Part shown: piece after piece, positions 10,974 to 22,017 of the stretch
Layout of the letters: the number at the start of each line of letters is the position of its first letter
Position numbering within the stretch: the stretch's first letter is position 1
NCBI GenBank assembly: GCA_014905825.1
Contig: JACGCN010000018.1
Span: 992,001-1,056,000 of the forward strand
Length of the DNA: 64,000 nucleotides
DNA from: Lyophyllum atratum
Lineage: Eukaryota; Basidiomycota; Agaricomycetes; Agaricales; Lyophyllaceae
Reading direction: 5' to 3'
The notes under the pieces: model-generated
Database searches by the model: none
Seen by the model: only the letters and a program-made list of their open reading frames with translations
Told to the model about the DNA's origin: nothing
Made by a program: the position numbers and the translations under genes

Positions 10974-12191
10974 TTATTGGACTTCCACCATTTTTGACGC
11001 GTTCCTGTCGGCTTCAGCTTCCGCTCTAACCCCTTCAGCTCCAACCTCAGCCATAAGCTCCTGCTCCATAGCGTCCTGCTGCTCCTTGATTGCATTATTC
11101 ATAGCTTCCTTGGGTGCCGCGACGCGCACGCGGTGCTCCTGGTACTTGGTATCAGTGCCGCAGATCCGGTTCCACCATCTGAATGACGTCGCCAAGTGGC
11201 TCGCGAAGGCCATATGATGGAAGTCGTGATGCTCGGCACCGGAGCAAAATGGAAGGATGTGCTGAAGGGACCAGGGGAAGTCTACATTCACTCCAAGTCA
11301 GCTAAGTTTATGGGGTAGAAGAGGTACGAAATGTGCGCACCGTATCCGCTATGCGCTTCGATAACCTGGAAGAGGCGCAGGGTCATCCATACATACATAG
11401 TAAATATGTGGAGGTGGCGCGCAAAGTAGCAATACAGCAGAATGAGGGTTCCTGCGCCGCGAATCATGACCTCCGCAGAATGGGCATACTCCACAGCAAG
11501 CCCAACATGTGTACAGTATTTATGATGGATGTGGTTATACAGGACAGCGATACGAAGCATTTGGTGGGCTAAATGACATCTGGTCAGATAACCTGGAGAG
11601 TATAGATGAGGTCCAACCCACCAATGTAGTGGACGAGATCTTCGAAGAAAAAGAAGAACGCGATCTCAGGCAACATGCTCCTCATGAAGGGTAATAGAAC
11701 ATGGTACGTTGACGTGCCAATCGATTCAGCTAGAGGGTGGAATAACCAAATTTCTGTATTTCGGAGGTCAATAATTAATCGGATCGATGAGCAATGTGAC
11801 GTACCACAGGAAGTTTGACCGTAAAGTGTTAAGACAGGACAAGCCTGGTACACCCCTATTGTTCTTCAGCCGCTGGTACTTGACTTGCTTGTAGTCTCCA
11901 GTTGCGAAACTATGGAATAGCATCCATGATGATCCAAGGGATGCTCCGTCCAAAATAAATGACCTACACAAAAAAGCAAAGGGAAAACGGTAAGTATAAT
12001 GACCTGAAATAAGAGTAGCTGATACGTGCTTCATCTAGTAAGAAAGACATTAATCCAGTCGCGATAATAAAACTGCCGATCGCGATGTACCAGGCGACCC
12101 ATTGGTGTTCGAGCCATGAGAGCAACGAGAAGTCTGTGCCACCGTAGAGGTCGTCGTGTATAGTGGTACTTATGTCTGGCGCCATAGCCAC
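10974..12191 (-). pseudogene. C-4 methylsterol oxidase (ERG25)-like pseudogene
   Basis: Six ancestral exons can be traced: 12191-12030, 11963-11805, 11753-11622, 11568-11341, 11290-10974 and possibly a split in the third. ERG25 enzymes are ER di-iron oxygenases of sterol C-4 demethylation. Family blocks are clear: VIYFGRSIPWIIMDAIP, IWLFHPLAES, EDLVHYIAH, GLAVEYAHSAE, LRLFQVIEAHSGY, DFPWSLQHILPF and GAEHHDFHH. The second coding exon carries three stops in the family frame: TAG at 11912-11910 (after DAIP, where the family has an aromatic residue), TAG at 11858-11856 (after AAEEQ, where it has Trp) and TAA at 11831-11829 (before HFTVKLP). The first intron starts with GC instead of GT (12029). 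The second His box reads YNHIHHKY and appears shortened. The gene cannot make an active enzyme as it stands. Confidence 0.85.
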
Positions 12192-13875
12192 TCGACTTGT
12201 GAGGATAGTTTAGTCCCCCGTATATACACTCCGCATTTGAGAGAAACGAAAAGAGCAAGATGAGCGTTAAAATTGAAACTTGTCACCGTCACTTTTTGGA
12301 TATCCGCGTGTGGGCGTTGTTGATAATTCAAACTCATTTGGCGCCGCTTGGCGCCGCTTGCAAGTCCTTGTGTTCTCCCGATTGTTCATCCCGCAAGAAA
12401 CAGTGGGTGGACCTACTTCTGGCTCCAGCCTCCCTTGCCCTGCGGTCCGGAATTTCAAAGCTACGAGAGAGCTACGAGGTCCACATCATTGTTCTCTGAA
12501 TTCCCGATGCCGAAACGTCTAAACCCATGCCGGGATGGAGGGAATGGCGCTCCTGAATGGTGCAACGGAATCCGCGTTATAAGTGTCGCTTCATAACCTA
12601 AAGCCTTATTTCTGCATACTTAAATCCTTCGTATGAGGCAGAAGTCTTCTGAAACCGAACGGCATTCATGATTGAGTGTCGCGCACCTCTCTTAGGCTCT
12701 GGCTCAGATTTTTCACTTTCGTTCGTCCGCCCTTGGGGTATCAACCAGCTCGAACTGGCTTCGGAACTCATCACCTCCATTACAGGACTTCGCATGTTTC
12801 AAGGCTCAACGACACACCATCTAGGATTTTTTTGAAGGGCGAGCCTTCAAGGCGAGATCCACTAGGCCGGCTGGGGATGCCGGACGTGAGCTTGATCAAT
12901 GGCTCCTGACATTCTTGGTTCTCGAACGGTTTGACTTGAGGCCCTTCGATGAAGAACTTTCCAATATCGTCAGTTTGTCAAGTCACCGTCTTGTTGTTTT
13001 ATGATCTGAATCTGACCTGGACCTGCAGGCTCCCTCAGGTCCATAGTAAGAACAATCAATTTACAGTGATCTCAACCGGAAAGGGGTAGTTTCCAGTTTG
13101 CAATGCTCGCTTTCGAAGATAAGCGTACTCGTCTATATTCGAGTTGAAGTCTCCTCAGGCCGGACTGTGTTCAGTGACCTTCGAGATACGATAATTTCAA
13201 AGGCAGAGAGAGTCCGACAGCCCGGCCCTTATGCAGGTGATTACCAGACAAGCACCACGCCGCCACTATTTCATCGTGTTGTAGGCGGCCCTTCAACTAC
13301 TCGACACCCCATCTATATATCTTCCTATGTGGACAACGACTGCAATACCCCATTCGATGAGGCCAACAAAATGGAGATGCATCCGGCCACACAAAAACTC
13401 ACTCTCTTCACGACTCCGTAGATTTCTGGATCGTTATGAGGCACTTGTTTGTGCAAGAAATGGTGGAACATTCGGTAACTCTGAATTTCTTCATGCTTGT
13501 GGCGTATCTGCTACCTGATTTCACTAATCCTGTTCCGGATCCCTTCGTTCAGACACAGACCCTTCAGCATTTCCCTTTCTACGAGTGTCTCTTATATATT
13601 CGTCATGTACTTAAGTAGCCGTATGTAATCATGGGATGCTGGATGTAGGAGTGGTGTACATAGGCTTAGGAAGCACTAGTTGTCGGCGGCCGTTTCGAAC
13701 ATACTGCGGATGGGTTCTTGCCTGTTCTTGCTGGTGGCACATGCAGGGATCTATCCTTTACGGATCGGTGTTCTTTGCCGCAGACCTGACCTGTATGAGC
13801 GGTATAAATACCGAGCCTTCATAAAACCATCGCATATCTTCCAGTCAACCCATCCCCGGAACAGCAGTATCAGAC
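12192..13875. other. 1.7 kb without a supported gene
   Basis: Several overlapping short open frames occur on both strands, but none has a recognisable domain or a convincing splice chain. A small direct duplication (ggcgccgctt twice) lies at about 12340-12359. The last 60 bases before 13876 are the leader of the next gene. Confidence 0.45.
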
Positions 13876-14405
13876 ATGACTCGCCTCGACATCTTCCTTG
13901 AGTGCCTCGAGCACTTTGCTGCCCACTCATTCGACGGTATGTCGTTGTACATCACGGATGACTTCGAAATGGTATTTCTCCCGACCTCGACTGGCCTGCC
14001 GACTGTGGGAAAAGACGGGTTGCCGGAGATGCTAGCCAAAATGGGAACTGTCTTTGAGAAGGAAGCAATGAAGGTCTGCATCCTGCATCTGCGTATGAGG
14101 CTTAGCATTTTCACTGACCGCAAATAAGCATAGTTTATTGCAGACAAAACCTACGAGGCGAAGGAAGGGGACACCCTTATTGTAGAGGTACTTCTTTTAT
14201 CATCGTGGCCCTCGCCTTCGTTCTCATCCTGTACATTCAGGTTCATGCCAACGGAGTGTCCAAGCTTGGTACCCCTTGGCATAGCGAGATGATCTTTATT
14301 GTCGAATTCTCCCCCGATGAGAAAGTGAAAAAGATCACGGAGTTCTTTGACAGTGGGTTTGTTAAGGATTTCCATGTAGAGGAAGATAAAAAGGTGGCAG
14401 ATTGA
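13876..14405 (+). CDS. Small NTF2-like / SnoaL-fold protein
   Basis: Three exons sum in frame to 141 residues: 13876-14092, 14144-14187, 14241-14405, with introns of 51 and 53 nt. The order of elements fits the SnoaL/NTF2-like cone fold: an N-terminal helix (LDIFLECLEHFAAHSF), a strand-rich core with GLPTVGKDGLPEMLAKM, and a C-terminal TPWHSEMIFIVEFSPDEKVKKITEFFDSGFV. Family members are either small enzymes (cyclases, isomerases, dehydratases) or non-catalytic binding proteins. No catalytic pair can be assigned here. It is a stand-alone cytosolic protein without a signal peptide. Fold assignment is by pattern only. Confidence 0.7.
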
Positions 14406-15452
14406 AGGCAGATTGAAAGTGATACCAGTGAACGAGAGGTGGCAAATTGTCGGAACAGTATGCCGTTGTCGTTTGTTGAAATATTATAGGCTTTGTTTAT
14501 ACCGGCTTCGGAGCAGACGGTGAATGCTTTGTATGTCCAAGGTTAGAATATTGGGGAGAGTGCAGAGATCAGGGTTTTGCGCTGCTTCTTCTGAGCGTTT
14601 GGTATTTTTAGATTTCTTCGCCTATTAGTCCACGCCACAACATCTTGACATTTTGGCGTGGGGTTGAAGTTGGATACTTCAGTGTTTACATGCATGGAGG
14701 TTTTGCGGAACGTCACGTCCTTGAGTTGGACAGGGATATTCGCATCATCCACTTCGATCAAGCAAAATATCCCAATCGTGACTGCGACATGGGCTTCAGA
14801 TGTGGCGAGGCGTCGCTGGATATGTATGAATTCGGGTGCGAGCAGTTGTGGACGTTAACGTTCTGTCCATCTCACAGAGTCTGGAACCAGGGCCAGGTTA
14901 GTGTATACTCTGTATCTGACGTTTATGTCTCCGAGAGCTCACCCTCATTCCCCAATAGTAGGCCCTAGGCGTTGATTCCGAGTTCCTGAGGAGGAGGCTC
15001 TTCGGGAATAGACTATGAAAAGATGTTTTTACCAAGACGGTTGCCTGGGCCCTGACGACCTCCTGAATCCTGAGTCAGTACATTGACAGGCCGTCACTTC
15101 AAGGCCATCAAAATCCGGGCTCTATGAAGCCGGCGGATAAGAGGTGAACCGCAATCTTAGGGTAGTCGTAGTGACATCAGAAGAACTTGAGAACAGCAGC
15201 CCTTCGCTAGTAGCCTTCGATTTGCAATGCTTGTCTGATGGGTCCACTGCACCCGCATGTACTCCCTAATCGTGATTGTGCAATTGGTGCTACGCAGGCG
15301 TCATTTGCAAATATCCATCCAGCAGCTAACCATGACTCAGATATATTGTGCAAGTTCGCACTCCCGTTCAGCTTCGCGAGCTGTTCGTATGCAAGGTACC
15401 CCACTACGCAGGAGGTACGCGACAAAAGGGCTACAGAGAACACTGTTTGTGG
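14406..15452. other. Spacer with an unrecognised conserved-looking exon
   Basis: On the minus strand about 14850-14543 an open stretch reads LLAPEFIHIQRRLATSEAHV, then continues through DDANIPVQLKDVTFRKTSMH to a basic end (WTNRRRNLKIP). It looks like a real terminal exon rather than random sequence, but I cannot name it and found no clean upstream exon. It may be a gene relic. Confidence 0.35.
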
Positions 15453-17581
15453 TTAAAAAAAATCGTCATCTCTTTTCGAGCGGTGATCCTGATTGATGCA
15501 ACGTAAGCCACGAAAGAAGGGGGACCGGTGACGTAGAGTTCGACTCACAATACCGATGACCCTATCCCCGTGCACCGACTCTTTGGTAGTATCGATGCGG
15601 ATCGAGATGTTTTGATTGGACTTCCCTGTGGCCTGGAGGCCGCCTTCGATACCACCAGTTGAGCCAGACGGCGTCACGACGCTGCGAGGTAGAGATACGA
15701 GCATGTGGCTGACGTCGTCAATGGTGCCAGTGAGTGATTTGCGAGCGTTAAGCGTCGCCAGGAGCGAATTCGTGTAAACTGTGGGATGCTCCTTGATTGC
15801 TGGAAGGATATAGATAGCGGGAACACTTACGCCGGCCAATGCAGAAGTAGAAAGAGGCGTAGATGAGGGTGTTGGGCGATGCCACTAGCTATGGAGATTG
15901 CGTCAATTCATGGCAAATATCTGATGAGCATTTATACTCACAGATACGAGTGAAGCCACAGCGCAGCAACTAGAGAGAATGATAAGCTATGGCCGCGTTG
16001 CGTGGAAAGTTACAAGCACCTTGTCAGGCTACAAGAAAGAGCACATATCGTTAGTTCGACGATCTCAAGAGAGCTAGAGAGTATACGCACATTCCGGTGT
16101 TTACCACGAACAAAATCTGAACCAGGGCCTCCGTGAGCACATGTTAGAAAATTAATGAGGTCGGACCAACCAGTCGATTGATGATGGTGTCAGACCTATT
16201 GATGTTGACGTCGATTAGGGAAGACCGAGAGTGTTAGTAGTCGACGTACTTCTTGAATCCAGTGCGGGCATTGTTGAGCAGGATACAGAGTGTGGCAGCG
16301 ATGAGAATATCGACAGCGGTCGAAAGCGCATTGATCGACACAGTGAGCCCCTGATTAATGGAGAGAACGTGTAAGTGCAAAGTCAAGAGTAATTAATGCG
16401 ACAGTACCGTAATCTTCAGAAGCTTTTCGAAAGTTCCGAACTGCAGACTGAGATTCTCTTGTTAAGAAACTATTGAATCGGCTACATATAAGAGGATACT
16501 CACGAAAGAATGACCCATGCTGATTTTTCAACGGTCAGCATAACTTATAAGTTGCTAGCAATATCCTCCATACCAATTCCACATGCTGACAGAAGACATT
16601 CAGAGGGCAGCTTTGTCAGCAACCTGTGGATGTACTCACCAGTATTCGCCACGACGAGGAACAATATACATCCAGTTAACAGGATGTTCCCTTTGCTCAC
16701 TAAGAACTTCAAGTTAAGCGAGAGTTAGCAGTCGAAGAAAGGAGACTTACGTCTCCAGACGCGTGCTGTGTAGAACCTAAAACTGGGTTGAGCATGATTC
16801 GCAATAGGAGGGGTTATACTTGCACTTGTACGAAGGCACCACTCAAAGTCTGATAAGCCAAGTCAGCGTAGTCACAAACGCCGCATGCATCGACCATACC
16901 GTGAAAAGAGCTTCAAGCTGGGGGCGTTAAGTTGAGTTGTATGTTCCGATGAGGTTACACCATGCTTACTAGTAGAGACCTGGATCGAGGATAGTGGTGA
17001 GTAGAGTCACGGCGTAATCAAGCAAATGAGCATACCAAATCATCTTTGACAGAATTGCCGGATTACTAGAGGAAGGTTAATTTCATGCATTGTTACACGA
17101 ACTGGGATGACTTACAAGTAATTGGAAACAAGGTAGAAGTAGGCTGAGGAAGACTAACTCAATAATTTATCTTATGAGGAATGCATCTTGAACGCACCGC
17201 TATGCGAGATCAAAACCGCATGGACGGTATCGAAGAGAACAGTTATGGCGACCTGAGGTCAAGTCAGTCTCAGGCTTATCCTGATACCGCAAAGTATGAC
17301 GAACCAGTGCCTTTAGATACCAGACATCCTTTGGATAATCTTATAATATGTCAGCGATTTATGGGAACCGCAGGTGGAGAATTCAGACGCACTTGTATAG
17401 TAGTAGAAAGTTTGTACCAAGGAGACTCCGTATAGGACAGCACTAACCATAACACCGATGAGCATAGACCCGAGGCTAACCAGGCAATGGTATATGAGGT
17501 TGGGGAATATCGATAAGCTATACAGACCCACGTATCGTCCAGTGCTGGGAGTCCGGAGGCCGACATTGCGAGGATATTCAT
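15453..17581 (-). CDS. DUF6534-domain multi-pass membrane protein
   Basis: DUF6534 proteins are Agaricomycete-expanded membrane proteins of unknown function. The gene is split into about 15 short exons. The first is 17581-17532, joined across a 56 nt intron to 17475-17393: LDDTLGSMLIGVMVSAV and LYGVSLVQTFYYYT, the family start. Following exons read NYPKDVWYLKAL, VAITVLFDTVHAVLISHS, AYFYLVSNYF, NPAILSKMIW, LEALFT, TLSGAFVQ, FYTARVWR, VSKGNILLTGCILFLVVANTG, FGTFEKLLKIT, GLTVSINALSTAVDILIAAT with NNARTGFKK, and VASPNTLIYASFYFCIGR. The C-terminal part has VYTNSLLATLNARKSL, the second family signature. It then becomes hydrophilic and ends at 15453. I found no stop inside any traced exon. Confidence 0.8.
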
Positions 17582-19314
17582 GGGAAAAGGTGAACTTCCT
17601 GTAATTCGCAGAGCAACGGAAGACGGAAGAGAAATGGCGGCGGAGCACAAGACGTTGTGGTGCGAGTCAAAGGAGTAGTGGAGGGGAGTTGGGCATAAGT
17701 ACAAAAATAATCTTCAATCTTGGTAAATATATGGGGACCTCATGCAAAATATCGCTTCTGGCAACGCCCTCTCATCTAATTTCGATCGGTCCGTTGCGAG
17801 GGCCATCGGTTATGAGATTTAAAGGTGCCTAGTGATATGAGTATCAGTCGGTTTCAACCATTCTGCCAGAATCCGCGTTGCTTCGGAATCGTTGTGAAGA
17901 TCGTGTCAACACGAGCCAAGGTGCAAACACACTCACTTCTACGTCTGGTCGGACGTGGTAGAGGCCAGGCTTTCCTTCTTGAGCCAAGAACGCAGGGATT
18001 TGGTCCCTTGTCAAGTTTTGCAAGTTGGGGTTGTCACGGTCACGGGTTATGATGCCAGGAACGACAGAAACTGTCTCCGAAGTAACTGAGTCCGGGAGCA
18101 CTGATCCGGATCCGTTATTATTTCACCCCTTTCCTTTTCGTTTCCAAATTCCTTGTGCTACTTACTCACCATAAATTCAAGTAGTAACATATAATGCAGA
18201 CACCTGGCAAAATTAAATGGTCACCCCATCCCCAGTGAGTGCTGCAGACCCGTTTAATTTAACTTCAACGTTTTTACGCGCATCCCTCGATCTTGTGATA
18301 AGATAAGATTAAATCTTGTCTTGCGATCGGCTCAGATCGTGCGCCTGCTGTCATAGATTCAGAAGTTGTCTTTCTTATGACCTGCATCATGATATTCTAT
18401 ATGGAAAGCTCCCTGCTTCATCGTTACATACGCACGAGCGCTCAAGGTGCCACCTATAGGATCTCCCCTCTCATCTGTGCTCGTTCTTATCCCACTTACA
18501 TTTGAGGTCCTCATCGCTGTTCCAGCCTGCGCAGTACTTAGAATCAAAAAGCCCCAGGGACTCGGTCGGTCAATGGACATCTCTGCAGGCTGACGCTCAC
18601 TTCTCATTTTTTTGGACCCCAAACCGCTTAATAGTTCCTACCCGCTGCCAGTATTACTACTGATCAGAAATGCATGCTACGAAAACGTCGTCTGAAAACG
18701 CTCACCTCCATTCCACGAAGGAAGGAGAACCATGGGCCACACCGAATATTCCATGCCGGAGGGTGTCCTAGTGACCACTTTTGGACCAATGCAATGGGAT
18801 ATGTATTGAACCCGAAGTCTTGAAGTACCACCATAGTTCTATTGCCCACCTGATGGATGCCATCTACCATTTGGGCTTTATATCGTATACGAGACTGGAT
18901 GAAAAACTCATTCCAGCTCGCTGCGACCCATGAGACTATAGCCGCGGATCCTGAAATGTGGAAGACTCTCTGACATGTCTTTATCTCAAGCGTCATGACA
19001 TGTCCTAACTTTGCCTGGAACCGTTCAAACGTTCATAGGCCTTTCGTGTCGTTGGCGGTTGAAATGCTGATGTCCCACACCCCTACTGTCGACGAGCAAC
19101 GCATACCCCTTGGACCAATTTGGGGAAAAGAACAGAATACAAGCCGCATCCCGTTCAAGTTTCTTCATACAGTGATACGTAAATAATGTAAGTCAGTATA
19201 GATAAATCAGTCCACTAATAATACGCGAGAGGGTACCAAAATCATAGTCGCTCCCACTTTAAACCAACAACCTCTCTCTCGCAGTACACACAAGCCCTCT
19301 CCATCGCCCGCGCC
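17582..19314. other. 1.7 kb without a supported gene
   Basis: Minus-strand frames at 17844-18101 and 18664-18996 are open but have no recognisable domain and no convincing splice chain. The region includes the upstream flank of the DUF6534 gene and the 3' flank of the permease. Confidence 0.4.
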
Positions 19315-22017
19315 TCAGTCCCTCGCAGGACGCACCTGAATCCTCCCCGGATGATCTTCCGACGCGCTCTCCCTCTCAACCTCTGAGCGGTCCGCGGACA
19401 CCTTCTCCTTTTCCTCCATATCAGAGGCGGACGGCTCTGGAGTCGCGTGGTCCGGCGTCTTCTTGCCAAGGAGGATATTACTGCCCATTCAATCCAATTA
19501 TCAGTCAATGCGTAAGAGACAAGGGATGGGGGTACGTACACCCACGGAGGCATCATGCTGCCGGGGGGAATGACCCACTCTTCCGAGTCCTCATAGTAAT
19601 TAGGCGGCACGACGCGGCCGCCGGAGATCTTGCGCAGGCCGAGGGCGATGCCGTTGATGAGCATGTAGGACAGGATACCGGCGATGACACCGTATGCGAT
19701 ACTGTTAAGCAGACAGCGATTAGATCCAGTGAAACGACTCGGGTGGTGGGGAGGACACGCACTTGTATGTTAGGGGAATAATGATAAGCGTGAGGAACGC
19801 AGGCACAGCGTCCCCGATATAGTTCCAGTTAATTTCCTTGACGCTAATGGTAATAGATCAATCAGCACCCTCATATGGCACAACAGCAAATGTGACAGAC
19901 TCACTTGCGAATCATAAGCGATCCAACAATGACCAAGGCACCCCCAGTCGCCCACCCCGGTATAGATGAGAATATAGGCGCGAAGAAGACGGAGACGAAG
20001 AACGCCAGCCCAGTGGTCATAGCCGTGAGACCTGTCTTGCCACCCTCTAATGACGGTGTGACCAGAAATGAGCATCATCGCACGCGCCAGGGGAGACGAG
20101 GCCACGCACCACTGATTCCTGTAGCACTCTCAACGAACGATGTTACGGGGCTGATGCCCATCAACGCGCCCATACTTATCGCAAACGCATCGACGCAGTA
20201 CGCAATGCTCGAGTTCTCGAAATCCAGGGTCACGGGATCGCGAAGCCCAGCGAATTTTGCCATCGAGTATAGAGTCCTGTTTTGGTGGCAATTTAAGCTG
20301 CCGGCAGCGGCTTTTTTCATGAAATGTACTCACCCAGTGGTATCTGTATATCGACATGTCAGTGTCCCGGCTGTTGACGGAACATTATAGGAGGACATAC
20401 CCAGAATATCGACATACAAGAACGTAATAAGCGCGTACCAAACGTGTCCTTTCTTATAATTGAACTATATCAAAGCATGTCGGCCAAATCAGCATAAGAA
20501 ATGCAAGCTGCTGAAAGAGACTTACATCGATGGCACCCCCAATTTTCGAGATAGGATGGAAAGTAACGACCTTCTTGAAATAGTCGAAAAGCGCATCACC
20601 AGCCGCAGTATGCGGGAATAAGGTGACGGCGGTGGGGCGTGGCCATGAGACGATGGACACGAGGAAGATTCCGATGAGGATAGCGCCCCGAACGCGATAG
20701 AGCATCAGCATTGTGGTGACAATGCTGGGAACTATGTATGAGCTCAGGCACTAGAAAATCAGGGTAATCAACATACCCTCCCAAGAAGATTCCTAGCCAC
20801 ATGGTTGGGCTTCGAAGAACTCCACCGGCGCAATACCCTGGGAGGTCCGTGCTAACATAGTCTGTCCCGAGATGAGGGGTGATCGTAACACAGTGAAAAT
20901 TAGACATACGTTCTGGCGTGCATCCTCCCAGAGTGACAAGAGTAGCGGTACTTCCTCCTACAACTCCAAGGCCGCTGGAAGCTACGGTCCCCGTAAGTAC
21001 GCGCAACACAGCGTAAGAAAGAATCCTTACACAGCCCAATGAAGCTAAGAATACATGTCAGTGTGATTTCCATCTGTCATGCGCCCACAGAACTTACGCA
21101 ATGAATAAGCCAATACCCGCGCCCACAGCAAGGACCAGAGACTGGGGCATGATGCGTACCAGCCATTGCCGGAGACCAATGAGCGACAAGAACAGGAATA
21201 TCCAGCTGTAGGGATAACGAAAGTCAGGTCATCACTCTCATAAATCACGACGACCATGCGTACCCCTCCAAGAACACAGCAGCGAGCGCTTCCCCATAAG
21301 TAATGATCCCCGAACCGTGGAATCCCACAACCGAATACGCGAACTGGGCGTGTGATGTCAGCGGGGGTCCGCAAACGCACAGAGAGGAAGAACCCCAAAG
21401 GGAGCGTACGTAGGCGTTCAGGCCCAGGCCGGGCGCGAGGCCTACGGGCAGGTTGGCGAGGAGGCCCATGAGAAAGGAGGCGAGGGCGGAGATGGCCGCG
21501 GTACTGGTGATGAAGTCTAGCCGGGCCTCTGCGACGCAGGAGAGGTACACGTCGTCCGCTAAGCATAGGTCTTTTGTCGGGCAGACACAGGGTCCTCCAG
21601 AGTCTGAGAGAATGGCGGCATTAACTGATATCTATCATTAAGTGTGAGAGTTTGGCGGCTACGCTCGTGGGGAGGGGACGTACGATGTACGCCATGGCCG
21701 CCTGTATGTGTACATTAGTGAATTCATAGTTGTAACTGCGAGTAGTGTCGACATACCCAGGTCGTGAGACCAGCACGAATTTCTGTCTGTCGTCGGCGCG
21801 AACCTCAGCATCGTGGTCAATGAGTCTAAGTCGTTCGAACGCACCGTGAAGCATGATCCTACCCGCGTTTTAGCAGCCCCAGACCCATCGAGCTTGAACC
21901 ACCGGCCTACGAAGGAGTCCGCAACCTGCAGAGTTGGTGAGCACGTGCCCAGGGCAGATCTAGGCTTGACGTCAAGGGACTGACAGCATGGTTTATGGTG
22001 TCGACGATTCTGGCCAT
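19315..22017 (-). CDS. AzgA-type purine (hypoxanthine/adenine/guanine) permease
   Basis: AzgA proteins are NCS2-fold H+ symporters of the plasma membrane that import purines. The ATG at 22017 starts [11 protein letters not shown], then [17 protein letters not shown] junction at the gacgacag acceptor gives [15 protein letters not shown], followed by AAMAYI and [17 protein letters not shown], the family N-terminus. Downstream come [65 protein letters not shown] with [18 protein letters not shown] and [20 protein letters not shown]. The C-terminal exon after MMPPWV reads [19 protein letters not shown] and a Glu-rich cytosolic tail ending at 19315. There are many short introns. I did not resolve every junction, but saw no internal stop in the traced exons. 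Confidence 0.85.

Noticed and set aside
10974..12191. Functional ERG25
   Set aside because: Three stops in the family frame, a GC donor and a damaged His box make a working enzyme very unlikely. Alternative introns would have to delete conserved blocks.
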